This document shows positions 45,003-54,307 of a stretch of 64,000 nucleotides of DNA, one piece after another. How positions within the stretch are numbered: the first letter of the stretch is position 1; each line of letters begins with the position of its first letter. A model generated the notes under the pieces. It ran no database searches and was not told the origin of the DNA. It worked only from the letters and a program-made list of their open reading frames with translations. The DNA is from Acinetobacter colistiniresistens (lineage in GTDB: Bacteria; Pseudomonadota; Gammaproteobacteria; Pseudomonadales; Moraxellaceae): positions 2,170,001-2,234,000 of the forward strand of contig NZ_CP102099.1 of assembly GCF_024582815.1 (NCBI RefSeq), read 5' to 3'. Position numbers and translations under genes: made by a program.

Positions 45003-45677
45003 ATGCACAAATCATTATTATCGGTTATTTGTACGATGGCATTGACTGCATGCAGCCATGCGAGTTCGGGAGATGCGATGCAAGAAGATGCCTTACATAC
45101 GGCGGCGGCACGCAATAATGTAGCACAAATCCAGCAGTTGCTTGCTCAAAATATTCAGATTGATGCCCGTGATGCCTCTGGTTCTACCGCTTTACTGGTT
45201 GCAACGCGTGCCAATAATCTCGATGCCGCACAAGCCTTGATGAATGCAGGTGCAGATGTCAATGCCAAAGATCGAATGCAGGATAGTGCTTATCTCTATG
45301 CAGGAGCGCGTGGTTATCTAAAAATATTAAAGCTCACGTTAAAGCATGGTGCTGATTTGAAAAGTACCAACCGCTATGGTGGCACAGCATTGATTCCTGC
45401 GGCTGAACGTGGCCATGTGGATACGGTTCGTACCCTGATTGACGCGGGTGTGGATGTCGATCATATCAATAACTTAGGCTGGACCGCTTTATTGGAAGCG
45501 ATCATTTTAGGCAATGGTACGCAACCTTATCAACAGATTGTCGATGTGCTGATTGCAGCAGGGGCGAATGTCAATATTCCTGATGCTGATGGGATTACGG
45601 CACTCGAACATGCGCATGCACGTGGCTATAGCCATATCGAAAAAGCGTTACTGCGTGCAGGCGCAAAAGCAAAATAA
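45003..45677 (+). CDS. Ankyrin-repeat lipoprotein
   Basis: A 224-residue protein with a lipobox (MALTAC, lipidation at Cys 17) after a signal peptide, then about five ankyrin repeats: EDALHTAAARNNVAQIQQLL, DASGSTALLVATRANNLDAA, NRYGGTALIPAAERGHVDTV, NNLGWTALLEAIILGNG and DADGITALEHAHARGYSHIE. It should be anchored on the periplasmic face of a membrane and bind a protein partner. An AAGGAGG ribosome binding site is strong. The next gene starts 14 bases after its stop. Confidence 0.85.
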   Translation: MHKSLLSVICTMALTACSHASSGDAMQEDALHTAAARNNVAQIQQLLAQNIQIDARDASGSTALLVATRANNLDAAQALMNAGADVNAKDRMQDSAYLYAGARGYLKILKLTLKHGADLKSTNRYGGTALIPAAERGHVDTVRTLIDAGVDVDHINNLGWTALLEAIILGNGTQPYQQIVDVLIAAGANVNIPDADGITALEHAHARGYSHIEKALLRAGAKAK

Positions 45678-45690
45678 TTGGAGTATAGGC

Positions 45691-46152
45691 GTGCAACAGA
45701 ATACCGATTTTCTACGTCAGGCCATTGAACTGGCTTATCAAAATTGCGAGCAAGGTGGACGGCCGTTTGGTGCAATCTTGGTGAAAGATGGCCAAGTGAT
45801 TGCGTCAGGTGTCAATGAAATATTGAAAAGTAATGATCCAACCGCACATGCAGAACTCTTGGCAATACGTGCCGCAAGCCAGCAATTGGGGACAGCCAAT
45901 TTGGACGGTTGTGTTGTATTTGCCAGTGGGCAGCCTTGTCCTATGTGTATGGCAGCGATGCGTATGGCGGGCATTAGTCGCGTGACTTATGCACATTCCA
46001 ATGAAGATGCTGAAGCCTATGGTTTGTCAACGGCTGCGATCTATGCTGACTTAGCCAAACCCTTTGCAGAGCAGTCGATGACAATCCGTTATGTGCCTGT
46101 ACGCATTGAAACAAAGCCGGACTTGTACCGCTATTGGCAATCCATTACATGA
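45691..46152 (+). CDS. Nucleoside/guanine deaminase-type zinc hydrolase
   Basis: A 153-residue cytidine-deaminase-fold enzyme. The GTG at 45691 follows a GGAG site (about 45680). Zinc motif: PTAHAELLAIRAASQ (HAE with catalytic Glu) and SGQPCPMCMAAMRMAG (PCxxC). It resembles GuaD-type guanine deaminases and tRNA-like deaminases; the RPFGAILVKDG start matches the former. It probably removes an amino group from a purine or related base. The following MFS gene starts 19 bases later, suggesting uptake or release of the same compound. Confidence 0.82.
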   Translation: MQQNTDFLRQAIELAYQNCEQGGRPFGAILVKDGQVIASGVNEILKSNDPTAHAELLAIRAASQQLGTANLDGCVVFASGQPCPMCMAAMRMAGISRVTYAHSNEDAEAYGLSTAAIYADLAKPFAEQSMTIRYVPVRIETKPDLYRYWQSIT

Positions 46153-46171
46153 TTGATGTGCAGCTAAAACC

Positions 46172-47347
46172 ATGAATAGGATAAATCAGCGATCTTTTTT
46201 GATTATAACCGTTGCTTTGGTGGGATTGAACCTTCGACCATTCATGACCAGTATTGGGCCCGTTGCCAATCAGATTCGAGCAACGACTGGATTGAGTTTA
46301 CAAGGCATTGCACTATTAACCCTGGTGCCAATGGTGCTGATGGGGCTGATTGCTTTTATTGGTCCTGCGATACAAAGCACGATCGGTGAACGCCGTGCCA
46401 TTCTCGGGGCCTTAGGGATGATTTGCTTAGGGTGTGGCTTGCGTTTCATTGTACCTAATGGATGGGCTTTAATTGGAACGGCAGCAATTATTGGTTTTGG
46501 TGTGGCGGTAGTTCAAGCAGCTTTTCCAAGTCTGATAAAAAGAGAATTCCATGCCCATCTCAGTCCGATGATGGGGCTTTATTCAGCGATGTTGATGGGC
46601 GGAGGAGCGCTTGGTGCTCTCATTGCACCAGTAGTAACAAATAGTAGCGGTAACTGGAAAATCGGGCTGGCTATTTTTGTGTTGCCTGCATTACTGGCGT
46701 TGATCTTTGCAACGTATGTTTTGACTCAGACAGTACAGCAGCACAAAAAAATGCCTTCGGTGATGCGGCTGATCAATAAGCCAAGAACATGGTTGCTGAT
46801 CTGCTGTTTTGGTTTAATCAATGGCGGCTATAGCTCGATAGTGGCTTGGCTTGCACCTGCTTTTCAAGCACAAGGTTGGGCTGCAACAGCCAGTGGCAAT
46901 TTGATGGCTGTGCTAACCCTGAGTCAAGCAGGGGCAGCATTGCTGTTACCGTATTTATCCCGAAAACAGCGAGATCGTCGAATCTGGGTGGGATTCACTT
47001 TAATCTTGCAACTGATTGGCTTTTCAGGCTTGGCTTTTTTTGCAGATGCTTTGCCTTACCTCTGGGCAATCACTGTAGGAGCGGGTTTAGGGGGATGCTT
47101 TGCTTTGTTGATGATCGTGGTGCTCGACCATTTACCTGATCCTACACATGCAGGACAGCTTTCAGCCTTGATGCAAGGTGGCGGATTCCTATTGGCTGCA
47201 ATTGCACCTTGGTGGGTTGCGGTATTGCATGGTATGACGGACACATATCGTGCAGGATGGATTTGGCATATATTGATGGTCGTGATTGTTGCGGGGTTGA
47301 TGATTCGTCTAAACCCTCGGCATTATGACAAGGTTATCCGTCTTTAG
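46172..47347 (+). CDS. MFS transporter, CynX/NimT family
   Basis: A 391-residue 12-helix transporter with the family start VALVGLNLRPFMTSIGPVAN and LGALGMICLGCGLRFI. CynX/NimT members carry cyanate, nitroimidazoles or small nitrogen compounds. It is the last gene of the ankyrin-deaminase-MFS set, so it may move the deaminase substrate or product. No terminator with a good T-run is visible behind it, though a weak inverted repeat lies near 47390-47420. Confidence 0.83.
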   Translation: MNRINQRSFLIITVALVGLNLRPFMTSIGPVANQIRATTGLSLQGIALLTLVPMVLMGLIAFIGPAIQSTIGERRAILGALGMICLGCGLRFIVPNGWALIGTAAIIGFGVAVVQAAFPSLIKREFHAHLSPMMGLYSAMLMGGGALGALIAPVVTNSSGNWKIGLAIFVLPALLALIFATYVLTQTVQQHKKMPSVMRLINKPRTWLLICCFGLINGGYSSIVAWLAPAFQAQGWAATASGNLMAVLTLSQAGAALLLPYLSRKQRDRRIWVGFTLILQLIGFSGLAFFADALPYLWAITVGAGLGGCFALLMIVVLDHLPDPTHAGQLSALMQGGGFLLAAIAPWWVAVLHGMTDTYRAGWIWHILMVVIVAGLMIRLNPRHYDKVIRL

Positions 47348-47453
47348 CTCAGAAAAGAAAATCAGCAGATTGCTCATTCAGCCCCAGAATAAACAGACAT
47401 ATCATTGATGTGTTTGTTTATTCTGTACATATGAATATTGTGGAATCAAATAC

Positions 47454-48269
47454 TTAAATGATTTCAATATCGACATATTGCTGAATCAGGTTGTCATCCA
47501 GCATATGCACATAATCTAAAAAGGCCACATTAAAGCTGCCAACGGTTTGCGCATGCTCATAAGCCAGTTTACCAGCAATGGCAAAATGAATGTGTGAGGC
47601 AAGTGCAGCGATGGTTGGATGACTGACTGAATGATAGGCTGCGGTTAATGCGCCTAAGGCACACCCTGTTGCGGTAATTTTGGGTTGTAAATGACAGCCA
47701 CCATTGACTTGAATCACCGCATCGAATTGTTTAGAGATGATGAAGTCTGATTCACCTGAAATTGCAACACATTCAGTGTGCTGCAATAGGCTTTTGGCTT
47801 GTGCATAAACCTCATGACTATTTAAAGTGCTATCGACACCTTTAGATTGGATTTGGCTGCCCGCTAAGGTACTGATCTCCGAAGCATTGCCGCGAATAAT
47901 GCTGGGTTGGAATGTTAACAGTTGATCGACCGTTGCACTGCGCCATTTTAACACTGCACCATAACCGACAGGGTCAAGTACCCAAGGCACTTGCTGCTGT
48001 TGAGCCGTTTGAGCTGAAATCAACATGGCTTGGGTCTGTTCGCTGGTGGGTGTACCCAGGTTGATACTTAAGGCGGCACTGATTTTAGTGAAATCTTCGG
48101 CTTCAAATGGATTATCAATCATGGCAGGAGATGCACCTGCTGCCAGTAAGATATTTGCCACATAATTGTTGGCAACGCTATTGGTCATGCATTGCACTAA
48201 AGGCGTTTGTTGTTGTAAGGCACGCCAAGCTTCGATGACTTGATCAATCAGTTGTTGTTTGTGTGACAT
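47454..48269 (-). CDS. thiM: Hydroxyethylthiazole kinase ThiM
   Basis: A 271-residue ribokinase-fold enzyme phosphorylating hydroxyethylthiazole in thiamine salvage. Typical segments: VQCMTNSVANNYVANILLAA (residues about 26-45), WVLDPVGYGA, IIRGNASEISTLAG and TATGCALGALTAAYHS (catalytic Cys/anion-hole loop KITATGCALG). Length is usual for the family. It stands alone here (no thiE or thiD adjacent). I did not find a TPP riboswitch in the 24 bases before it or at the end of the upstream gene. Confidence 0.92.
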   Translation of the reverse strand: MSHKQQLIDQVIEAWRALQQQTPLVQCMTNSVANNYVANILLAAGASPAMIDNPFEAEDFTKISAALSINLGTPTSEQTQAMLISAQTAQQQQVPWVLDPVGYGAVLKWRSATVDQLLTFQPSIIRGNASEISTLAGSQIQSKGVDSTLNSHEVYAQAKSLLQHTECVAISGESDFIISKQFDAVIQVNGGCHLQPKITATGCALGALTAAYHSVSHPTIAALASHIHFAIAGKLAYEHAQTVGSFNVAFLDYVHMLDDNLIQQYVDIEII

Positions 48270-48293
48270 GACATATCCTGAATAAGGTCTTTA

Positions 48294-49454
48294 TTAGCGA
48301 GTGAAATAATGATCTTGATGCTTACATTGACGGCAAATTAATGACACATAATCTTCGGCATCATAATCCACAATTAAGTCATTTGAACCGCAATACATGC
48401 ATCGCTTAACCGAGTAGAAACTTAAGCGAGGTTCGATTTTTCGCCAAGACTTCCAGACTGGCTGAATAAAAATGCTCTCGTCATAACCCAAAAATTTAAA
48501 CAGCAGCACTTCACTCATTTTACTAAATGGAATGGTGTACGGTCTGGGTAAGGTCGTGGTTTCCCAACGTTCAGTTAAGGCACGCTCACGATATTGTTCC
48601 AAGGTCTTTTTTAATAAATTGGTATTAATGAATCTATCGTTTCTTGGCTGCAAAGCATTCTGTTTATGCAGATATTCTAATGCGGTTTGAATCAAATAAA
48701 AAATTTGGCCGACAGCGAGCCCTTCCATTAAACGGTAACAAAAAGCTTGGAATGGGCGGCTACCTGCAATCTGGATGCCCCAAGTTCGACAATAGAACTG
48801 CATGAATTGTACAATTTCTTGGTAAAGCACAAGATAGAGGGCATCCTTGACCTCATCGGTGTTTTTAAAGGGAATTCCTAGACTCAGGTTTTCATAAAAC
48901 CAGTGCCGCAATTGTTGGGTGACACTAAACAGACTCGGGTCAGAATAGCCATCCAGTCGAACATTCAAATAAAAATGTTCAGTTTCCAAGTTACTATCTT
49001 GTGACTTAAATACCCCGAGTTTCAGTAATTCTTGAACTAAATGATTCTGGAACAAATAGTTGGGTGTAAATTCTCGATATTTAATATTCTGCCAATGAAT
49101 CAGCTCATCATGCTGTATGTCTTCGCGTGCATAGTTATCTAGCAGGCTGAGCAAAAATAATTTATGTAAAAAACTCAGTTGATTCAGACTATAAATCACT
49201 TCGTCTTTAACTTTGTTCTTGCGCTGTTCTTGTAAAATGGTTTGCTGGGTTTGTTTTTTCCGTTGAGCGGTGCATTGACTACAATGACAATTCAGTTTGC
49301 TATCACTTTTAAAGACACGGTGCTGACAATGGCTGCATTCGTGAAATTGAAATTCTTGATTGTACTGTTCTGCCTCAATCCAGAACATCGACGCGCGGCA
49401 CAACGGGCAATGGCTACTTTCATCTAACTGTTTTTGTAGAATCTGTAAATCCAT
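48294..49454 (-). CDS. Hypothetical zinc-ribbon protein
   Basis: I do not recognise the family. From the ATG at 49454 it has 386 residues, with an N-terminal cluster of CxxC knuckles (CPLCRASMFW, CSHCQHRVF, CHCSQCTAQRKKQ), a long helical middle, and a C-terminal zinc ribbon (CMYCGSNDLIVD then LICRQCKHQDHYFTR). No enzyme motif is seen. It ends 24 bases before thiM in the same direction. Zinc fingers at both ends suggest nucleic-acid or protein binding; the helical middle is aromatic-rich. Confidence 0.6.
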   Translation of the reverse strand: MDLQILQKQLDESSHCPLCRASMFWIEAEQYNQEFQFHECSHCQHRVFKSDSKLNCHCSQCTAQRKKQTQQTILQEQRKNKVKDEVIYSLNQLSFLHKLFLLSLLDNYAREDIQHDELIHWQNIKYREFTPNYLFQNHLVQELLKLGVFKSQDSNLETEHFYLNVRLDGYSDPSLFSVTQQLRHWFYENLSLGIPFKNTDEVKDALYLVLYQEIVQFMQFYCRTWGIQIAGSRPFQAFCYRLMEGLAVGQIFYLIQTALEYLHKQNALQPRNDRFINTNLLKKTLEQYRERALTERWETTTLPRPYTIPFSKMSEVLLFKFLGYDESIFIQPVWKSWRKIEPRLSFYSVKRCMYCGSNDLIVDYDAEDYVSLICRQCKHQDHYFTR

Positions 49455-49826
49455 TGATTTTAAACCTGCGACCATTAAAAACAGAATTATACATGCTGTA
49501 TCTGTAGAGTGATGCAAAGTTTACAGCGAGATCAAAATTATAGGTGAGATTGTAGACACTCAAAGAGGTGAAGCTTCATACAGTCTAGGCAATCTAATCG
49601 TTGCTGAGATGCGGAACACTGTCTGAGTTTCTGCTTAAGGTCGAATCTTAAAGTGGATTTGTATGTGTAGTGCCAAGCCATAATCATTAATTAAAAATTC
49701 TGAGAATTAATTAAAATTTTGTTTGATTTTAAGTAATTAAATGACCTTTTGTTGTGTTGACTGTTTCTGAACATTCGTATAAAAATGAAGTCATAGACGG
49801 ATCGGTTTTGCATTACGGAGTTGATT

Positions 49827-50303
49827 ATGCAAAAAAACACACTCATGAAAGGAATCATGGGCATCTCTTTCACTGTACTCACGACACTTAGTTTTGCTTC
49901 AACCCCAGAAGGATTTTGGAAAAGTATTGATGATCGTACAGGGGAGCAGCTTTCAATCGTGGAAATTAAAAAGAAACCCGATAATACCTATACAGGAACG
50001 ATTGTCTATCGTTATCCCGTTCCTGGCGGTGCGACAGTATTGACCCATTGTGTTAAATGTCCTGAACCATTTAAAAATAAGCCAATTCTCGGATTGCAAA
50101 TTGCGTGGGGGCTAAAAGAAGATCCGAAAAATCCGAATCAATATATTGATGGTCGAGTTCTTGAGCCTAAAACAGGTAATATTTATAAGGGTAAGGCGCA
50201 ATTGAGTGCCGATGGCAAGCGTCTGCGCATGCGGGGGTATATGGGAATTTCAGCACTTGGACGTACTCAAGTCTGGATTCGAACCGACAGCGCGAATCCT
50301 TAA
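49827..50303 (+). CDS. DUF2147 family protein, copy 1
   Basis: A 158-residue secreted protein from the ATG at 49827 (CGGAG ribosome binding site). It has a signal peptide ending near SFA, then TPEGFWKSIDDRTGEQLSIV, IDGRVLEPKTGNIYKGKAQL and the family end RMRGYMGISALGRTQVWIRT. DUF2147 is a small beta-barrel-like periplasmic fold of unknown role. The two cysteines (HCVKCPEPF) form a CxxC pair. It is followed by a terminator and then a close paralogue, so it is a tandem duplicate with its own transcription unit. Confidence 0.87.
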   Translation: MQKNTLMKGIMGISFTVLTTLSFASTPEGFWKSIDDRTGEQLSIVEIKKKPDNTYTGTIVYRYPVPGGATVLTHCVKCPEPFKNKPILGLQIAWGLKEDPKNPNQYIDGRVLEPKTGNIYKGKAQLSADGKRLRMRGYMGISALGRTQVWIRTDSANP

Positions 50304-50323
50304 CGGATTCAATCGTTCTTTAG

Positions 50324-50353
50324 AAAGCCTAAACGACCTGTTTGGGCTTTTTT
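50324..50353 (+). terminator. Terminator after DUF2147 copy 1
   Basis: AAAGCCTAAAC (50324-50334) pairs with GTTTGGGCTTT (50340-50350) with one G-T pair, followed by T's. Confidence 0.75.
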
Positions 50354-50362
50354 ATTTGTACT

Positions 50363-50383
50363 AAACAATAACGATTATTGTTT
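50363..50383. promoter_or_regulatory. 21-bp perfect palindrome before DUF2147 copy 2
   Basis: AAACAATAA, CGA, TTATTGTTT: 9-bp half sites around a 3-base centre. It sits behind the copy 1 terminator and about 137 bp before the copy 2 ATG, a likely operator for a dimeric regulator. No matching site was seen before copy 1. Confidence 0.5.
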
Positions 50384-50519
50384 TAAATTTGGCAAATAGA
50401 TAACTCATTTCTTATACAAATGAACGCTAGCGTACAGTGTAACTTATTAAAAAGTGTGATAATTTCCGTGCATTAAACCTATAACGATGAATAGGTTTCT
50501 TTTTTTAGACGGGGTTAAT

Positions 50520-50993
50520 ATGCTAAATCGTATGCTCATGAACGGAATCATGGGACTCACTATTGCTTGTGCAAGCGCAACGACTTTTGCAGCTTCAATT
50601 GAGGGCTACTGGAAAAGTATCGAAGAACGAACAGGTGAGCAACTCTCAATCGTAGAAATCCGTAAAGGAAATGACGGCCGTTATCATGGGAAGATTGTTT
50701 ATCGTTATCCAAACTCACACGGCATTGCACTGACCAATTGTACTAAATGTGCAGCACCCAATACCAATAAACCGATTCTAGGTCTAGAGATTTTATCAGG
50801 CTTTAGGGAAGATCCAGATAAGCCGGATTCTTATATTGATGGTCGAGTATTGGAGCCGACATCTGGCCGTATCTATAAAGGCAAAGGCGTGGTAACAGGC
50901 GAAGGTAAACGTTTACGTATGCGTGGTTATATGGGCGTTTCAGCATTGGGCCGTACAGTCGTCTGGTTACGTACTGATAATGCAACACCATAA
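50520..50993 (+). CDS. DUF2147 family protein, copy 2
   Basis: A 157-residue paralogue of the preceding gene: signal peptide ending near TFA, then ASIEGYWKSIEERTGEQLSI and the shared end RGYMGVSALGRTVVWLRT. The ATG at 50520 (GGGG site) suits the signal peptide better than 50487. It also has a CxxC pair (NCTKCAAPN). A bidirectional terminator follows. The gene has its own palindrome-marked promoter region, so regulation may differ from copy 1. Confidence 0.87.
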   Translation: MLNRMLMNGIMGLTIACASATTFAASIEGYWKSIEERTGEQLSIVEIRKGNDGRYHGKIVYRYPNSHGIALTNCTKCAAPNTNKPILGLEILSGFREDPDKPDSYIDGRVLEPTSGRIYKGKGVVTGEGKRLRMRGYMGVSALGRTVVWLRTDNATP

Positions 50994-51005
50994 TCAAATA
51001 GTTAT

Positions 51006-51037
51006 AAAAAAACCTCGAAATCGCTTCGAGGTTTTTT
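51006..51037. terminator. Bidirectional terminator after DUF2147 copy 2
   Basis: ACCTCGAA (51012-51019) pairs with TTCGAGGT (51025-51032), flanked by an A-run and a T-run, so it can serve both the plus-strand DUF2147 gene and the minus-strand gene at 51053. Confidence 0.82.
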
Positions 51038-51052
51038 GGTTAAAGTGAATGA

Positions 51053-51310
51053 TTAAACTGGGCATGGTAAGTTTTCGTCCTCCTGACCGATTTTTTTTGC
51101 AGCAATGAGTGCTTGTACTTTTTTACTCGGTAATTTTTCTTTACCAAGCGCGTCATAGGTGTTCACGATATTGGTCACTTCTAATGCGGTCAATTCAATT
51201 CCTTCTGCAGTTAAAAAAACGGAAATGACATGATGATCCACGCCTGCTTTTGCTAGATCGTGAATCGCCTTGATATTTTCTAAACGATATAAGTGTGCTT
51301 TTAATTCCAT
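51053..51310 (-). CDS. Small hypothetical protein, 85 aa
   Basis: I do not recognise it beyond a probably conserved Acinetobacter hypothetical. It is soluble and helical (KAHLYRLENIKAIHDLAKAG, LTALEVTNIVNTYDALGKEK) with a hydrophilic end. A GAGGG site precedes two in-frame ATGs (51316 and 51310); spacing favours 51310. It is divergent from pepN with a 340-bp gap and convergent with DUF2147 copy 2. Confidence 0.6.
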   Translation of the reverse strand: MELKAHLYRLENIKAIHDLAKAGVDHHVISVFLTAEGIELTALEVTNIVNTYDALGKEKLPSKKVQALIAAKKIGQEDENLPCPV

Positions 51311-51649
51311 CGTCATACCCTCACATGTTTTATTGTATTACCTACATTGGCATATAAACTTAAGCAATAACCGTGCACAAAATGTAAAACGCCAGAAAAA
51401 AATGTAAGTTGAGCGATAAAACCCCTTCGATTCTGTAGCATTTATTTAAGAATGGAAAACCATGTTGTAATTTTGTCTAAACGGCACGTGATTTGCTCAA
51501 TAAATTTGAAAAGATGAAAAGTAAACCCAATAAAATTCTTAAAACTGGTATGTGACTCTAAAGACAGCTTTTGTAAGTTGGCGTATGATCGACTCATCAA
51601 GAGTCTTGCCAACAAGACCATCCGACATGATGAAAGATAAGGAATACTG

Positions 51650-54256
51650 ATGAATATTGCGGCGCAGCCCCCTGTACAGGCAGATCAAACCATTTATTTA
51701 AAAGACTATCAAAAGCCTTCATTCTTGGTTGAATCCATCAATTTGGATATTCAGGTTTATGATGATCATACCGTTGTTGATTCTACACTGGTGATGAAAC
51801 GTCAGACAGCAGGTGCATTGGTTCTGTTAGGTCGTGATCTGGAACTCAAATCAATTCAACTTAATGGTCAGACGCTGAGTGCCGAGCAATATGATCTGGA
51901 CAGTGAACAATTGGTGATCACTGATGCACCAGATCAGGTCATTCTACAAACGCAAGTGATCATTCATCCTGAGTCGAACACTCAGCTTGAAGGTCTATAC
52001 AAGGCAGGGGATTTATTTGTCACTCAAAATGAACCTGAAGGTTTCCGTAAAATTACCTTCTATCCAGATCGCCCAGATGTGCTTGCTGAATTTACCACAC
52101 GAGTAGAAGCAGACAAGAAATATCCAGTATTGCTTGCAAACGGGAACTTATTGGAAACGGGTGAGGCTGGAGAGGGCCGTCATTTTGCGATCTGGCAAGA
52201 TCCAACCAAAAAACCGAGCTATTTATTTGCCTGTGTGATTGGTGATTTAGCAGTATTGAAAGATCGTTATACAACCTCCGAAGGCCGTGATGTTGCTTTG
52301 GAGATTTATGCGATTGAAAAAGATATTCCAAAATGTCACATCGCGATGGAAGCTCTAAAGCATTCAATGCGCTGGGATGAAGAACATTACGGTCGTCCTT
52401 ACGATCTCGATAACTATATGATCGTGGCAGTGAGTCAGTTCAACATGGGGGCAATGGAGAACAAAGGTTTAAATATCTTTAATACTTCTTGTGTGCTTGC
52501 CGATGAAGAATACACCACTGATGCTGCGATTATGCGAGTCCAGTCGGTGATTGCACATGAATACTTTCACAACTGGACAGGCAACCGGATTACCTGTCGT
52601 GACTGGTTCCAGTTGTGCTTAAAAGAAGGTTTAACGGTTTTTCGTGATCAGTCTTTCTCTGAAGACTTACAATCAGCGGCCGTACAACGCATAGATGATG
52701 TGGCCGTGTTAAAGTCGCATCAATTCCCGGAAGATGCAGGTCCATTGTCGCATCCACCACGCCCAGATCATTTTGTTGAAATCAACAACTTTTATACTGC
52801 TACGGTGTATGAGAAGGGTGCTGAAATCAATCGCATGATGGCCACTTTATTGGGCAAAGAAAAATACCGTCAAGGGACTGATGAATATTTCCTGCGTCAT
52901 GACGGGCAAGCGGTCACAGTGGAAGACTGGGTGGCTGCATTAAGTGCAGGTTCTGGTGTGGATCTCTCTAATTTCCTGACTTGGTATAACCAGCCAGGGA
53001 CGCCAAAGTTAGAAGCCAAAGGTGAATATAATGCCGCTGCACAGACTTATCGTCTAAGCTTCAAACAAAGCTTGAAAGCACATCCAAAATATCCAAATCT
53101 TAAAGCAGTGCCAATTCCTGTGGCCTTGGCTTTATTTAATGCCAATACGGGTGAGCAATATACTTTGCACAGCACAGACCTGTTTGTGAATCAGGTCAAA
53201 GATGGGGTGTATTTATTTGATCAAGATGAAGCAACAATTGAATTTACAGGGGTAACCGAGCAACCTGTCGTTTCCTTATTGCGTAATTTCTCGGCACCTG
53301 TGAATTTGGTATTTGACTATTCCGATGACGATCTGGCTTTTCTAATTCAGCATGAAACCAATGGTTTTAACCAATGGCAAGCCACACAAACCTTATTGGA
53401 ACGGATTTTATTAGACGATCATAAGGCAGATATTTATATTCAGGCGATTAAAAATACCTTGCCTGAATTAGTGAATCAAGATCCGTTACTGGCATCGCGT
53501 TTATTTGATGTACCAAGTGAAAACTACTTGGGCAGCCGTATTGATCAGGACTATGAACCCGAACTGATTCGTGAAAAACGTGAAGCGGTACTGGATCGTT
53601 TAGCGCGTGAGTTGGGCTCATTCTGGAAAGACACCTATTTAGCCCTTGATCCAGCGCAACAGAAAGAGTTTTCTTTGGCAATGGGCGTGCGAGCATTGAA
53701 AAATATCATGCTCAACATGCTGGCACGTCAAGGCGATGAATCGGTCTTTGAGTTGGGTTATGCGCAATATCAACAAACGGGCAATATGTCTGAGCGTTTA
53801 GGGGCCTTACGTGTTTTGGTGTGGAACGATGCACCACAAGCGCAAGCAGCGCTCGCTGATTTCTATAACCGTTTTAAAGATGAAGCCTTATCTTTAGACC
53901 AATGGTTTAGTATCCAGGCATCGAACCCGTGTGCAACAGCAGAAACAATTGAGTATCTGACCAAACATGCCGATTATGATTTGGGAACACCGAATCGTAT
54001 CCGTGCAGTGAGTGGTGGTTTGGCAGCAAACCCAGTCAATACCTGGAGTTTTGGTGTTGATCATTTCATCGAGCTTGCCACTTATCTGGATGAGAAAAAT
54101 CCAATTTTGGGTTCTCGATTATTGCAAGTATTGTCACGTTGGTACACCTTGGCTGAACCACAACGTAGCCAAGTGCAACAGGCACTTAAAGGCCTACAGC
54201 CTCAAGTAAAATCGAAAAATGTGGCAGAGACTTTGAACAGTTTATTAAGTATTTAA
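51650..54256 (+). CDS. pepN: Aminopeptidase N (PepN)
   Basis: An 868-residue M1 zinc metallopeptidase removing N-terminal residues from peptides in the cytoplasm. It has FNMGAMENKGLNIFN (GAMEN, residues about 264-278), zinc motif VIAHEYFHNWTGNRITCRDW with HExxH and the distant glutamate in LKEGLTVFRDQ, and a C-terminal helical domain. Length matches the E. coli enzyme. An AAGGA site precedes the ATG. It ends before a good terminator. Confidence 0.95.
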   Translation: MNIAAQPPVQADQTIYLKDYQKPSFLVESINLDIQVYDDHTVVDSTLVMKRQTAGALVLLGRDLELKSIQLNGQTLSAEQYDLDSEQLVITDAPDQVILQTQVIIHPESNTQLEGLYKAGDLFVTQNEPEGFRKITFYPDRPDVLAEFTTRVEADKKYPVLLANGNLLETGEAGEGRHFAIWQDPTKKPSYLFACVIGDLAVLKDRYTTSEGRDVALEIYAIEKDIPKCHIAMEALKHSMRWDEEHYGRPYDLDNYMIVAVSQFNMGAMENKGLNIFNTSCVLADEEYTTDAAIMRVQSVIAHEYFHNWTGNRITCRDWFQLCLKEGLTVFRDQSFSEDLQSAAVQRIDDVAVLKSHQFPEDAGPLSHPPRPDHFVEINNFYTATVYEKGAEINRMMATLLGKEKYRQGTDEYFLRHDGQAVTVEDWVAALSAGSGVDLSNFLTWYNQPGTPKLEAKGEYNAAAQTYRLSFKQSLKAHPKYPNLKAVPIPVALALFNANTGEQYTLHSTDLFVNQVKDGVYLFDQDEATIEFTGVTEQPVVSLLRNFSAPVNLVFDYSDDDLAFLIQHETNGFNQWQATQTLLERILLDDHKADIYIQAIKNTLPELVNQDPLLASRLFDVPSENYLGSRIDQDYEPELIREKREAVLDRLARELGSFWKDTYLALDPAQQKEFSLAMGVRALKNIMLNMLARQGDESVFELGYAQYQQTGNMSERLGALRVLVWNDAPQAQAALADFYNRFKDEALSLDQWFSIQASNPCATAETIEYLTKHADYDLGTPNRIRAVSGGLAANPVNTWSFGVDHFIELATYLDEKNPILGSRLLQVLSRWYTLAEPQRSQVQQALKGLQPQVKSKNVAETLNSLLSI

Positions 54257-54277
54257 CCAGCTGATTGAATGAATGCA

Positions 54278-54306
54278 AAAAGGATGTCGTCAGACATCCT
54301 TTTTTA
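54278..54306 (+). terminator. pepN terminator
   Basis: AAAAGGATGTC, a GTCA loop and GACATCCTTTT form an 11-bp stem running into a T-run. It lies 21 bases behind the pepN stop and makes an upstream start (54269) for the next gene impossible. Confidence 0.85.
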
Positions 54307-54307
54307 T

